Shown here in pieces: positions 1 through 8,923 of a stretch of 64,000 bases of DNA. Position 1 is the stretch's first letter; each line of letters begins with the position of its first letter. The notes under the pieces are model-generated. The model ran no database searches, was not told the origin of the DNA, and saw only the letters and a program-made list of their open reading frames with translations. Source of the DNA: Thiodiazotropha sp040506195. GTDB taxonomy: Bacteria > Pseudomonadota > Gammaproteobacteria > Chromatiales > Chromatiaceae. The stretch is taken from contig JBEVXH010000001.1 in NCBI GenBank assembly GCA_040506195.1, forward strand, positions 496,001 through 560,000, given 5' to 3'. Position numbers and translations under genes: made by a program.

Positions 1-214
1 CCTCAAGCAATTGACGCTCCCTGGCAAATGACTGCTTCAGGCTGGCTACCAGTTGATGTTCGGGAAACTCCGTATCATTGACGCCCATTTGGTAACCAAG
101 CCACAGCATGCCGGTCCCGAAGAGGGTGATCAATCCGATCACAAGGGAGGCACGCAGGCAGCGCACCAGCGTGCTGCAGGTCTGTCCAATTCCGCGTAAA
201 TATATGATAGTCAT
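1..214 (-). CDS. M23-family peptidase, N-terminal fragment (partial)
   Basis: Reading the minus strand from ATG at 214 gives 71 open codons running off the left edge. The start is MTIIYLRGIGQ, followed by a hydrophobic segment (roughly residues 22-45) and then a basic/acidic helix-like stretch, as in an inner-membrane anchor leading into a periplasmic domain. The assignment rests mainly on context: in Pseudomonas-type genomes an M23 metallopeptidase gene sits between dciA (DUF721) and secA in this orientation. The catalytic domain lies outside the window, so the family cannot be confirmed here. Confidence 0.6.
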   Translation of the reverse strand, partial: MTIIYLRGIGQTCSTLVRCLRASLVIGLITLFGTGMLWLGYQMGVNDTEFPEHQLVASLKQSFARERQLLE

Positions 215-334
215 TGTTAAAAACAGCTGAATCTCAGGCTATATACGACTAATGTCGGTCACAAAACACCGAACTTTATCACTTTATACACAAAATGTGA
301 TGTTTTTTATCAATAAACTCTCTAACCTCGCACT

Positions 335-769
335 ATGGAACCTATATCAACAATAGTCGGCTCGGGGACGATCCTTGGCGAATTGGGAAAACAGTTGTCA
401 GCGCAAAGGACGCTCCATCAAAAGCTCAAACAGCTACTGCCTGCTCCCCTCGATTCGCAACTCAAGGCGGCAGTGCTGCAGCATGGCAATCTCAACCTGT
501 TTGTCGCATCACCGGTATGGGCCAGCCGGTTCCGCTATCTGTTGCCCCAACTGCAAACACAACTACGGGCCAACGGTATTGATGTGAAACAGGTTCGCAC
601 CCGTATCCTGCCGAGTGATTCAGTCGAACCCAGGCAAAAGAAGAGAGATCGAATCGTCCTGAGTCAAGAGGCCGGCGAGCAATTCAGGCGATCCGCGGAA
701 GCCATCGAAGATCCGTCACTACGGGAAGCGCTACTACGCATCAGTCGGCACAGGATGGAGAATCGGTGA
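335..769 (+). CDS. dciA: DciA (DUF721) DnaB-helicase loader protein
   Basis: A 144-residue protein of the DUF721/DciA family. DciA interacts with the replicative helicase DnaB and is the ancestral loader in bacteria that lack the phage-derived DnaC. The N-terminal half carries the typical pattern: a helical stretch with leucines, then VLQHGNLNLFVASPVWASR, where an LxVxxxSxxWAxxLR-like motif is the family hallmark. The C-terminal third is polar and basic and probably flexible. It is transcribed opposite to lpxC, as PA4405 is in Pseudomonas aeruginosa. The intergenic space to the partial M23 gene (215-334) must hold divergent promoters; it is AT-rich. Confidence 0.85.
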   Translation: MEPISTIVGSGTILGELGKQLSAQRTLHQKLKQLLPAPLDSQLKAAVLQHGNLNLFVASPVWASRFRYLLPQLQTQLRANGIDVKQVRTRILPSDSVEPRQKKRDRIVLSQEAGEQFRRSAEAIEDPSLREALLRISRHRMENR

Positions 770-945
770 CATATGGGGGTAGTTCCCGACACTTCCGAAA
801 CACTGATTCGACACCCAGGAATCTCTGTGCCAGAGCCGATGGCAACGAAAAGAATCAACCGGCCGCGAAGCGGATAGATCCTATTCCCCGAAGCGATTGA
901 AAGGTTCCGCTTTATCTCAGACATACAGACATGATCGAGGAGCCA

Positions 946-970
946 TAAAAAAGGGCTGTATAAACAGCCC
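946..970 (-). terminator. Rho-independent terminator after lpxC
   Basis: On the minus strand a 7-bp stem (GGGCTGT/ACAGCCC, 953-959 with 964-970) with a 4-nt loop is followed directly by six to seven T residues (946-952). It lies 35 nt past the lpxC stop and closes the dcw transcript. It could also slow transcripts arriving from dciA. Confidence 0.85.
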
Positions 971-1004
971 GATTTAGTAACGGCCGGATTGTTCGATGCG
1001 AAAT

Positions 1005-1928
1005 TCAGGAGATCGTGAGATGGGCCGGCTTCATGTATGAGATCGGAGCATCTTCAGGCTCATCGAAGGTTATCTCCTCCCAGGCATCCTGTTGGCTGAT
1101 CAGCTCCAGCAGGAGACGGTTATTCAGCGCATGACCTGATTTGTGGCCACTGAAGGAACCGATCAAGCTGTGACCCAAAAGATAGAGATCGCCGATGGCG
1201 TCGAGGATCTTGTGTTTAACGAATTCGTCTTCATAACGCAATCCATCATCATTCATGACCCGGTAATCATCGACAACCACAGCATTGTCAAGACTGCCTC
1301 CAAGAGCCAGCTCTTTCTGGCGCAACATCTCGATATCCCGCAGAAAACCGAAGGTGCGGGCACGACTGACCTCTCTGACGAAGGAGGTGGAGGAAAAGTC
1401 AACCGTGGCAAACTGGGAGTGTTCTTTGAAAGCGGGATGGTCGAAATCGATAGTGAAGGAGACCTTGAAGCCGTCAAAGGGCTCGAAACTGGCGCGTTTG
1501 TCCCCCTCTTCCACCTCAACCTTGCGTTTGATGCGTATGAAGCGCTTGGCCTTGTTCTGCTCTTCGACACCGGCGGATTGCAGCAGAAACACGAATGGTC
1601 CCGCACTGCCGTCCATGATCGGCACCTCAGCGGCACTGACATCGACATAGGCGTTGTCGATACCCAGTCCGGCGAACGCGGAAAGCAGGTGTTCGACGGT
1701 GGATACCCGTACACCGTCCTGCACCAGGGTGCTTGAGAGTCTCGTATCACCCACATTTTCCGCGCAAGCGCGTATTTCGACCGGCGGATCAAGGTCGACG
1801 CGTCTGAAAACGATCCCGGTGTCAGGGGCTGCCGGACGCAGGGTGAGGTAGACTTTTTCCCCTGTATGCAGCCCCACTCCCGTGGCGCGTATCACGTTCT
1901 TCAACGTACGTTGCCAAATCATCGACAT
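1005..1928 (-). CDS. lpxC: UDP-3-O-acyl-N-acetylglucosamine deacetylase
   Basis: A zinc enzyme that catalyses the committed step of lipid A synthesis, removing the acetyl group from UDP-3-O-acyl-GlcNAc. The 307-residue length is normal. Visible motifs are QRTLKNVIRATGVGLHTG at the N-terminus, STVEHLLSAFAGLGIDN (zinc-ligand His of the first domain), and HKILDAIGDLYLLG with a further GHKSGHALNN segment carrying the remaining metal and catalytic histidines. The start may be Met1 or Met3, because most relatives begin just before the QRTLK motif. It is the last gene of the dcw cluster, separated from ftsZ by about 240 nt, and is followed by a clear terminator. Confidence 0.95.
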   Translation of the reverse strand: MSMIWQRTLKNVIRATGVGLHTGEKVYLTLRPAAPDTGIVFRRVDLDPPVEIRACAENVGDTRLSSTLVQDGVRVSTVEHLLSAFAGLGIDNAYVDVSAAEVPIMDGSAGPFVFLLQSAGVEEQNKAKRFIRIKRKVEVEEGDKRASFEPFDGFKVSFTIDFDHPAFKEHSQFATVDFSSTSFVREVSRARTFGFLRDIEMLRQKELALGGSLDNAVVVDDYRVMNDDGLRYEDEFVKHKILDAIGDLYLLGHSLIGSFSGHKSGHALNNRLLLELISQQDAWEEITFDEPEDAPISYMKPAHLTIS

Positions 1929-2170
1929 TCAGCTCCCAAGGCTGTGACTTGCCTTTTGAAGGCCCAAAAACGGCGCATCCTACCACATGAATCTGGTTGT
2001 AGAAACAACATCCAGCCCTCAACCCGCACAAGCTGCCCGCGATCAACCAGCAATCAGGTGCTCGATTCTACACCAACTGGCGGTTATCTGGAAACACAAA
2101 ATGCAACATGTTGTCTTTCTGCAACTACCGCACTTTAATCCTAGGCCCAAGATGGCGCTTTGTGAAGGCC

Positions 2171-3349
2171 TTAATCGGCCTGCCGACGCAGGAAAGCCGG
2201 GATATCCAGGTAATCGAGATTACCATCGGCAGTGGCTGCGGCTGATGGACGATCCGTCTGTCCATTTCGCAACACCGTCGGCCTGTCCAACTCACGATAG
2301 TCATCCGGTACCACTTGCGGGTCATTCGCATCGACCAGCTTGACATGGGCAATCTCCTCCACCTGGGTAGGCTTTGGCAGTTCCGCCTTTAACCTTTCTC
2401 CCAGACCGGTGGCGACCACCGTCACCCGCATGTCATTCTGCATATCCGGATCGATGACCGTGCCGACCACAACGGTGGCATCATCATCGGCGAACTCACG
2501 CACTGTATTGCCGACCTCGTCAAATTCACCGATCGCCAGATTCAGGCCAGCGGTGATATTGACCAGAATGCCTTTGGCTCCGGCCAGGTTGACATCCTCC
2601 AGCAATGGACTGCGAATCGCCCTTTCCGCCGCCTCGCGTGCCCGATTATCACCAGAGGCCTCACCCGATCCCATCATGGCCGCACCCATTTCGGACATCA
2701 CGGTACGCACATCGGCAAAATCAACATTGATCAGGCCGGGACGGGTGATCAGTTCCGCGATACCCTGCACGGCATGCAGCAACACATCGTTTGCCGCCTT
2801 GAATGCATTCAGCAGACTCATCTCCTTGCCCAACACAGCCAACAGCTTCTCATTGGGAATCGTGATCAGCGAATCGGTGTTGACGCCCAACTCCTCCATG
2901 CCTTTTTCGGCGATCTTCATCCGCTTGCCACCCTCAAACCCGAATGGTTTGGTGACCACCGCTACCGTAAGAATACCCAGATCCTTTGCTACCTGAGCGA
3001 CCACGGGTGCAGCCCCGGTTCCCGTGCCGCCACCCATGCCGGCGGTGATAAACACCATATCCGCACCGGTCAGGACCTCTTCTATCCTGTCACGATCCTC
3101 CATCGCGGCCTGCCTGCCGATTTCAGGATTAGCTCCCGCACCGAGCCCCTTGGTGATATCCGAACCCAGTTGCAGCAGGGTGCGCACTTCACTATTGCGC
3201 AGAGCCTGCGCATCAGTGTTTGCACAGATGAAATCAACGCCCTCGATTTCCCCCGACAACATATGATTGACGGCATTGCCACCGCCACCGCCTACCCCGA
3301 TCACCTTGATCACAGCATTCTGGCTGTGCGTATCCATTAATTCGAACAT
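2171..3349 (-). CDS. ftsZ: Cell division protein FtsZ
   Basis: The tubulin-like GTPase that forms the Z ring. The 392-residue product has the nucleotide-binding GVGGGGGNAVNHM segment near the N-terminus, the tubulin signature GGGTGTGAAPVVA around residues 107-119, the T7-loop region with NVDFADVR, and a variable linker. The conserved C-terminal peptide LDYLDIPAFLRRQAD binds FtsA and ZipA. It lies 92 nt downstream of ftsA in the dcw cluster. The spacing on both sides is wider than elsewhere in the cluster, which leaves room for internal promoters, though none was read with confidence. Confidence 0.98.
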   Translation of the reverse strand: MFELMDTHSQNAVIKVIGVGGGGGNAVNHMLSGEIEGVDFICANTDAQALRNSEVRTLLQLGSDITKGLGAGANPEIGRQAAMEDRDRIEEVLTGADMVFITAGMGGGTGTGAAPVVAQVAKDLGILTVAVVTKPFGFEGGKRMKIAEKGMEELGVNTDSLITIPNEKLLAVLGKEMSLLNAFKAANDVLLHAVQGIAELITRPGLINVDFADVRTVMSEMGAAMMGSGEASGDNRAREAAERAIRSPLLEDVNLAGAKGILVNITAGLNLAIGEFDEVGNTVREFADDDATVVVGTVIDPDMQNDMRVTVVATGLGERLKAELPKPTQVEEIAHVKLVDANDPQVVPDDYRELDRPTVLRNGQTDRPSAAATADGNLDYLDIPAFLRRQAD

Positions 3350-3441
3350 TATCTACCTCCTAGACTGTCGCGCCTAACAGAAAACTTGATAAAACCATCT
3401 CAAAACCAACGGCACCTTGCATAGGCACCGCTTCGAAACAA

Positions 3442-4677
3442 CTAGAAATTACCCTGAAACCAATGCTTCATACGGTCCCAAACCGCTTTCAAACCACTCT
3501 CATTGGCAAGTTCGTGTCCACCTTGGGAACGATTTCGCTGACCGAAAAGCAGCAACCCCACACCAGTGGAATAGATAGGATTGCGCACCACATCAGAGAG
3601 TCCGCTGACATATTGCGGCACTCCCAGCCTCACCGGCATATGAAACACCTCTTCCGCCAGCTCGATGACACCCTCCATCTTCGAACTGCCGCCGGTCAGT
3701 ACCACGCCACCGGCGATAACATCCTCGAAACCGCTTCGCCGCAACTCTGCCTGAATCAGCGTCATCAACTCTTCATATCGCGGTTCGACCACCTCAGCCA
3801 GGGTCTGGCGTGAGAGCCTGCGCGGCGGACGCTCACCGATACTGGGGACCTCGATGGTCTCGTCGCTGGTGGCCAGTTGAGTAAGCGCACAGGCATACTT
3901 CATCTTGATCTCTTCCGCATATTGAGTCGGTGTCCGCATTGCAACGGCGATATCGTTGGTCACCTGATCACCTGCAATAGGTATGACTGCCGTATGCCGG
4001 ATCGCGCCGCCAGTAAAGACCGCGATATCGGTGGTGCCTCCGCCGATATCGACCAGACAGACTCCAAGTTCCTTCTCATCCTCGCTCAGTACCGAATGGC
4101 TGGAGGCGAGCTGCTCCAGAATCAGATCATCCGCCTCGAGGCCGCAACGGCGGATACACTTAACGATATTCTGCGCCGCACTCACCGCGCCTGTGACCAT
4201 GTGAACCCTCGCCTCCAAACGCACCCCCGACATACCGATGGGATCGCGGATACCCTCCTGCTCATCGATGATGAACTCCTGGGGCAGGATGTGCAGAATC
4301 TTCTGGTCAGCAGGAATCGCCACTGCGCGGGCAGCATCGATCACGCGCTCCACATCGCCCTGGGTCACCTCTTTATCCCGGATAGCCACGATGCCATGGG
4401 AGTTGAGGCTACGGATATGGCTACCGGCAATACCTGCGTAGACTGAATGGATCTCACATCCCGCCATCAACTCCGCCTCTTCAACCGCCCGTTGAATCGA
4501 CTGCACCGTGGACTCGATATTCACCACTACACCCTTTTTCAGGCCGCGCGACGGATGAGAACCGATACCGATAATTTCGATACCGCCATCCGCTTTGATC
4601 TCACCGACGATCGCCACCACCTTAGAAGTACCGATATCGAGACCGATGATGAGATTTTTCTCACTTCGTTTAGTCAT
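3442..4677 (-). CDS. ftsA: Cell division protein FtsA
   Basis: Actin-like ATPase that tethers FtsZ filaments to the membrane. The 411-residue product begins its ATPase fold with IGLDIGTSKVVAIVGE, has a second phosphate-binding segment LVDIGGGTTDIAVF and an adenosine motif GGVVLTGGSSKMEG. It ends in the amphipathic helix WDRMKHWFQGNF, the membrane-targeting tail. The stop codon of ftsQ (4678-4680) directly abuts the ATG, so translation is probably coupled. Confidence 0.97.
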   Translation of the reverse strand: MTKRSEKNLIIGLDIGTSKVVAIVGEIKADGGIEIIGIGSHPSRGLKKGVVVNIESTVQSIQRAVEEAELMAGCEIHSVYAGIAGSHIRSLNSHGIVAIRDKEVTQGDVERVIDAARAVAIPADQKILHILPQEFIIDEQEGIRDPIGMSGVRLEARVHMVTGAVSAAQNIVKCIRRCGLEADDLILEQLASSHSVLSEDEKELGVCLVDIGGGTTDIAVFTGGAIRHTAVIPIAGDQVTNDIAVAMRTPTQYAEEIKMKYACALTQLATSDETIEVPSIGERPPRRLSRQTLAEVVEPRYEELMTLIQAELRRSGFEDVIAGGVVLTGGSSKMEGVIELAEEVFHMPVRLGVPQYVSGLSDVVRNPIYSTGVGLLLFGQRNRSQGGHELANESGLKAVWDRMKHWFQGNF

Positions 4678-5481
4678 TCACTTACCCGCTATCCTAGCCC
4701 CACTGGATGGGCTATCCATTTGTGCTTGCTGTTCGGTATTTGCTTGCCAGTACACCGAAAAACCATTTGTATATCGCAGATCCACGCGTTTCGGCATTGC
4801 GTCAACCTGACCTCTCAGGAAGGGGTAAAGCTGCACGAAACGGCTCAATCTCGGCGTTACGTCCCGCCTGCCCAAATCGAGCTGCAACCCCTCCTCAGTC
4901 TCGATCCGCCACGATTGCCTCGCGTCGACCCGGAGGCGCTTCAGTTGAAGTCCCGCTGTCTGCAGCAGGGTACGCATTTTGAGATACTCCCGGGTGATTC
5001 TATCCGCCCTCTCCTCTTCACCGGTGAGCGTCACAAGGCCTTGCAAACGCGGCAGGCGCTTCGGCCTGAACACATCACCCTGAGGATTTACCATGGCATC
5101 CTCACCCCAATAGGCCAGCGGCACCTGTTCGTCGACCCTGACGGCCAGGGTATCGGGCCATATCCTGCGAACACTGGCGCTCTTGACCCAGGGAAGCTGT
5201 TCGATCTGATTGCGTATCCGAATCAGATCGACAGTGAAGAAGTTGCCGCTCACAGCCTGAACAACGGTCTGTTCCAGCCCCTGTTTATTGAGATATTTAA
5301 TCTCACCATCGACGCTGACGACCCGCACCGGTAGGACCATGGGATCCAGCAGTTGGGAGATACCCCAACCACCCATGCCGCCTAATAGCGCAACCAGCAA
5401 CAGTGGCACGGTTCTGATGCCGTTCAAGCGCTGCTGCCGGATGGATGGATCTGCAGATGGTTGATTGCGAACCCTACTCAT
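4678..5481 (-). CDS. ftsQ: Cell division protein FtsQ
   Basis: Bitopic inner-membrane protein of the FtsQBL subcomplex. A short cytoplasmic tail leads to one membrane segment (TVPLLLVALLGGMGGWGI). Next comes a POTRA domain (VRVVSVDGEIKYLNKQG through ASVRRIWPDTLAVRV) and a beta domain ending in a segment rich in Q and S. The start at MSRVRNQ (ATG 5479-5481) gives 267 residues and an 8-nt overlap with ddlB; an ATG two codons upstream (5487) is equally possible. A longer reading to 5532 would run deep inside ddlB and is unlikely. Confidence 0.92.
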   Translation of the reverse strand: MSRVRNQPSADPSIRQQRLNGIRTVPLLLVALLGGMGGWGISQLLDPMVLPVRVVSVDGEIKYLNKQGLEQTVVQAVSGNFFTVDLIRIRNQIEQLPWVKSASVRRIWPDTLAVRVDEQVPLAYWGEDAMVNPQGDVFRPKRLPRLQGLVTLTGEEERADRITREYLKMRTLLQTAGLQLKRLRVDARQSWRIETEEGLQLDLGRRDVTPRLSRFVQLYPFLRGQVDAMPKRVDLRYTNGFSVYWQANTEQQAQMDSPSSGARIAGK

Positions 5482-6412
5482 CGCCATCCCTCCCGAAACT
5501 TGTGGCGAGTACCCGCACCACCAGTTCCTCAAAATCGATGCCAGCCGCCCTGGCCGACATCGGCACCAGGCTGTGATCGGTCATACCGGGGACGGTGTTT
5601 GCTTCAATCAGCCAGGGCTGATGCCGCTCATCCAGCATCAGATCGACCCGCCCCCAACCACTGGCGCCAACTGCTTCGAAGGCCTCTGTGCAAAGCCCCT
5701 GTAAAGCTCTCTCCTCAGCACGATCAAGACCGCAAGGGCAGTGGTAACGGGTAGTATCAGCGGCATATTTGGCCTGATAGTCATAGAAAAGACGGGGCGT
5801 CTCGAGACGAATCATCGGCAATGCCCTTCCCTGCAGGATGGTCGTTGTGAACTCCTCCCCCACGATCCAGCGCTCCGCCAGAACCAGTGCATCGTACTGT
5901 CTGGCCAGTTCCCAGGCACTGCGCAATCGCTCCACACTATCGACCTTGCTCATACCGATACTGGAACCCTCGCAGACCGGCTTTATAATCAGGGGAAAAC
6001 CCACCGCCGCCGCTTTGTCCAGGTCGCTTTCGTGAACGATCAAAACCGATTCAGGGGTTGGGATGCCCATGCCCCGCCATACCGCCTTGGTGCGGTATTT
6101 ATCCATGGCAAGGGCCGACCCAAGCACGCCACTGCCGGTATACGGCATGCCTACTCGCTCCAACGCACCCTGAATGACGCCGTCTTCGCCGCCTCGGCCA
6201 TGCAGGATGATAAAAGCCCGCTCATAACCACCTGCGGCGAGTTGTGTCAACACGTCATCATCCACATCCACCGCTTCCGCCTCAACACCCCTGTTTACAA
6301 GCGCGTCCAGTACGGCTCGCCCGCTCTTCAGCGAAATCTCGCGTTCCGCAGACTGGCCGCCCATCAGTACGGCGACTCTGCCGAATGCCCGTTCAGATGC
6401 GTTCATATTCAA
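5474..6412 (-). CDS. ddlB: D-alanine--D-alanine ligase B
   Basis: ATP-grasp ligase that makes the D-Ala-D-Ala dipeptide for MurF. The product has VAVLMGGQSAEREISLKSG at the N-terminus, the EGSSIGMSKV substrate loop, the grasp-fold LIIKPVCEG strand and the metal/active-site segment VDLMLDERHQPWLIEANTVPG. The first possible start is TTG at 6412 (GGAG 7 nt upstream), which overlaps the murB stop by 4 nt; an ATG follows two codons later at 6406. The length of about 310 residues is normal. Confidence 0.96.
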   Translation of the reverse strand: MNMNASERAFGRVAVLMGGQSAEREISLKSGRAVLDALVNRGVEAEAVDVDDDVLTQLAAGGYERAFIILHGRGGEDGVIQGALERVGMPYTGSGVLGSALAMDKYRTKAVWRGMGIPTPESVLIVHESDLDKAAAVGFPLIIKPVCEGSSIGMSKVDSVERLRSAWELARQYDALVLAERWIVGEEFTTTILQGRALPMIRLETPRLFYDYQAKYAADTTRYHCPCGLDRAEERALQGLCTEAFEAVGASGWGRVDLMLDERHQPWLIEANTVPGMTDHSLVPMSARAAGIDFEELVVRVLATSFGRDGDE

Positions 6413-7308
6413 CTCGAATCTCCAATACGATGAACTTCGGTGGTCAGTTCGATGCCACTCTGTGCTGCCACTTCACGCTGCACTTCGGCAATCAGCATCT
6501 CGATATCCCGTGCCGTGGCATCTCCGGTATTGATGATGAAGTTGGCGTGTTTATCAGATACCTGAGCACCACCCAAACGCCTGCCTTTCAAGCCAGCGGC
6601 CTCAATCAAGCGTGCGGCGAAATCACCGGGCGGGTTACGAAACACCGAACCACAACTGGGTAGACTGGTCGGTTGCGTGGCGGCACGCCGTTCCAGCAGT
6701 TGCCTGATCCGTTGCTGGGCGGCATCCACGTCTCCCGCTTCCATCTCCAATTCGGCTGCCAGAAACCACTCGCCGGATGGGCCTCTGACCTGCCGGTAAG
6801 CGATCTCAAAATCCTCAGGTATGCGGCTGCGCACTTCACCGAATCGGTCAATGGTTTCGACCCTCACAACCCGATCCCAGGTTTCGCCGCCAAAGGCCCC
6901 GGCATTCATCGCCAGAGCACCGCCCAGGGTGCCGGGAATACCGGCTAGAAACTCCACACCGCAAAGGCCCGCCCTGGCTGCAATCCGGGCGACCTTCGCA
7001 CATGCAATCCCCGATTCGGCATACAACAATCTGTCACTGCGCCATTCACTGGCCACAAGGCTGCCCTTTGTTGCAATCACAGTACCCTTGAATCCCCCGT
7101 CCCGTACCAGCAGATTGCTTCCCAAACCCAACCAGAAGAGGGGTTCCTCCGAGTCCAGCTGATGCAGAAACCGAACCAGATCCTCGCGGTCGGCAGGGCG
7201 ATAAAAACAGCTGACCGGTCCTCCGACCCGCCAGGTGGTATGCCGGGAAAGGGGCTCGTCGAAACGCATTTCACCACGTAAGGATTGTTGGTTTAGCGCA
7301 GGCATCAT
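6409..7308 (-). CDS. murB: UDP-N-acetylenolpyruvoylglucosamine reductase
   Basis: FAD enzyme that reduces UDP-GlcNAc-enolpyruvate to UDP-MurNAc. The 299-residue size fits the shorter murB type that lacks the extra E. coli-type domain. Visible are the FAD-binding block FWLGLGSNLLVRDGGFKG and GVEFLAGIPGTLGGALAMNAG, the catalytic SCGSVFRNPPGDFAARLIE loop, and the C-terminal GGAQVSDKHANFIIN. The start ATG (7306-7308) overlaps the TGA of the small upstream ORF as ATGA. A second in-frame ATG follows immediately. Confidence 0.96.
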   Translation of the reverse strand: MMPALNQQSLRGEMRFDEPLSRHTTWRVGGPVSCFYRPADREDLVRFLHQLDSEEPLFWLGLGSNLLVRDGGFKGTVIATKGSLVASEWRSDRLLYAESGIACAKVARIAARAGLCGVEFLAGIPGTLGGALAMNAGAFGGETWDRVVRVETIDRFGEVRSRIPEDFEIAYRQVRGPSGEWFLAAELEMEAGDVDAAQQRIRQLLERRAATQPTSLPSCGSVFRNPPGDFAARLIEAAGLKGRRLGGAQVSDKHANFIINTGDATARDIEMLIAEVQREVAAQSGIELTTEVHRIGDSS

Positions 7309-7487
7309 CTGTAGTCGCTCTGGTCACGCGGACTGCTGTTTTTCGACCTGATCCTGTCCGCTGTCCGGTGCTGCCCTTCCGAAACATCGGCTGGTCTGCG
7401 CCTGACCGTCGGGATACCCGGCAGGTTCGATTGCAGGGATTCACCACATCCCTGATGCAATTTTTTCATATCGATTCCATGCGCCAT
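7305..7487 (-). CDS. Small ORF (60 aa) between murC and murB, function unknown
   Basis: A 60-codon frame fits exactly between murC and murB with ATGA overlaps on both sides. Its ATG (7485-7487) overlaps the murC stop, and its TGA overlaps the murB start. A strong purine-rich Shine-Dalgarno sequence (GGAGGTGGAG, complement of 7490-7499) sits just before its ATG. The product begins MAHGIDMKKLHQGC, is polar and basic with no membrane segment or recognised motif, and ends SPRDQSDYR. Gene-like overlaps and the ribosome site suggest it is translated. It could instead be a coupling peptide whose only role is to deliver ribosomes to murB. I recognise no family. Confidence 0.6.
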   Translation of the reverse strand: MAHGIDMKKLHQGCGESLQSNLPGIPTVRRRPADVSEGQHRTADRIRSKNSSPRDQSDYR

Positions 7488-8923
7488 CACTCCACCTCCT
7501 GACAAAGTCGTCGAGGCAGTTCTGCCGCAACGGAACCGATACTGCCGGCACCCACGGTCAGAACGATATCTCCATCATGGAGCAATCCCTGCAACAGATC
7601 CGGCAACTCCTCCAGCGGTTCAACAAAGACTGGGTCAACCTGGCCGCGGATACGGATTGCACGACTCAAATCGCGACCGCTCGCACCCTGAATCGGTTCC
7701 TCGCCTGCAGCGTAAACCTCGCTGACGATCAGCAGATCCGCTTTCGATAGAACCTGCACGAAGTCCTCGAACTGCTCTTGTGTTCGTGAATAACGGTGTG
7801 GTTGAAACGCCACCACCAGACGCCGCTCAGGCCATCCGTCACGAACTGCCGTCAGGGTCGCATCGATCTCCCGCGGATGGTGTGCGTAGTCATCTATCAA
7901 CATCACCTGTTTACCATCCATGTCACAGTCACCCCTGGTCTGAAATCGCCGACCGATACCGGCGAAGTTGCTTAGCGCAACCTGGATGGTGCTGCTCTCA
8001 ATATTGAGTTCGAGCGCCACGCAAATTGCCGCCAAGGCATTCAGCACATTATGTCTGCCCGGCAGGTTGAGTGTGATCCGAACCGGTTCCGTCAGGGATT
8101 CCGCCTGCAGCGTGAATTGGGTCTTCAATCCCTCTCTGACTACATCAACCGCCTGTACATCGGCACCATCGCTGAAACCATAGGTGGTAATCGGTCTTGT
8201 GATCTCCGGTAACAGATTGCGTATCTCATCGTCGTCGATACACATCACTGCGCGACCATAGAATGGCAAGTGATGAAGAAATTCCAGAAAGGTCCTGCGC
8301 AATCTGTTGAAGTCTCCGCCGTAGGTAGTCATGTGGTCGGCATCGATGTTGGTCACCACGGCCAGCATCGGCTGCAGGTAGAGAAATGAGGCGTCACTTT
8401 CATCCGCCTCCGCGACCAGATACTCCCCATCACCCAAACGCGCATTGGCTCCGGCACTGTTGAGTCTGCCACCGATAACGAAAGTCGGATCGAGGTCTGC
8501 TTCTGCCAGAATACTGGTGACCAGACTGGTGGTGGTGGTCTTGCCGTGGGTCCCTGCCACCGCAATGCCGTAGTGGAAACGCATGATCTCCGCCAGCATC
8601 TCGGCCCTCGGCACCACCGGTATTCTGGCATCCCGCGCAGCGACAACCTCGGGATTGTCCTCTTTGATGGCACTCGATATCACGACTGCATCAGCCGATT
8701 CGACATGACTTTGTTTGTGGCCAATTTTCAGTTCGGCGCCCAGTACGGCAAGCCGCGAAGTGACTCCACTCTCCTTTTGATCCGATCCGGTCACCTGATA
8801 ACCCAGATTGATCATGACCTCGGCTATGCCACTCATACCCGCACCGCCGATACCGACGAAGTGGATCCGACGCATGCGGCCCATGCTGTTCGGGGCGTAT
8901 CGTTTACGTAGTTGTTCGCTCAT
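7487..8923 (-). CDS. murC: UDP-N-acetylmuramate--L-alanine ligase
   Basis: Mur ligase that adds L-Ala to UDP-MurNAc. From ATG at 8923 the protein is 478 residues, starting MSEQLRKRYAPN. It has the N-terminal Rossmann motif HFVGIGGAGMSGIAEVM, the ATP loop GTHGKTTTTSLV, the central-domain DADHMTTYGGDF and the C-terminal DDYAHHPREIDATL, all typical for MurC. The chosen start gives an ATGA overlap with murG; a longer frame extending to 9031 would lie inside murG and has no family support. Confidence 0.96.
   Translation of the reverse strand: MSEQLRKRYAPNSMGRMRRIHFVGIGGAGMSGIAEVMINLGYQVTGSDQKESGVTSRLAVLGAELKIGHKQSHVESADAVVISSAIKEDNPEVVAARDARIPVVPRAEMLAEIMRFHYGIAVAGTHGKTTTTSLVTSILAEADLDPTFVIGGRLNSAGANARLGDGEYLVAEADESDASFLYLQPMLAVVTNIDADHMTTYGGDFNRLRRTFLEFLHHLPFYGRAVMCIDDDEIRNLLPEITRPITTYGFSDGADVQAVDVVREGLKTQFTLQAESLTEPVRITLNLPGRHNVLNALAAICVALELNIESSTIQVALSNFAGIGRRFQTRGDCDMDGKQVMLIDDYAHHPREIDATLTAVRDGWPERRLVVAFQPHRYSRTQEQFEDFVQVLSKADLLIVSEVYAAGEEPIQGASGRDLSRAIRIRGQVDPVFVEPLEELPDLLQGLLHDGDIVLTVGAGSIGSVAAELPRRLCQEVE

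Noticed and set aside
273..304. CRP-like palindrome upstream of dciA
   Set aside because: ATCAC and GTGAT halves are present, but their spacing does not match the CRP consensus and the region is AT-rich by nature.
4447..5334. Plus-strand open frame opposite ftsA and ftsQ
   Set aside because: Antisense shadow of ftsA and ftsQ; the minus-strand products have full-length family matches.
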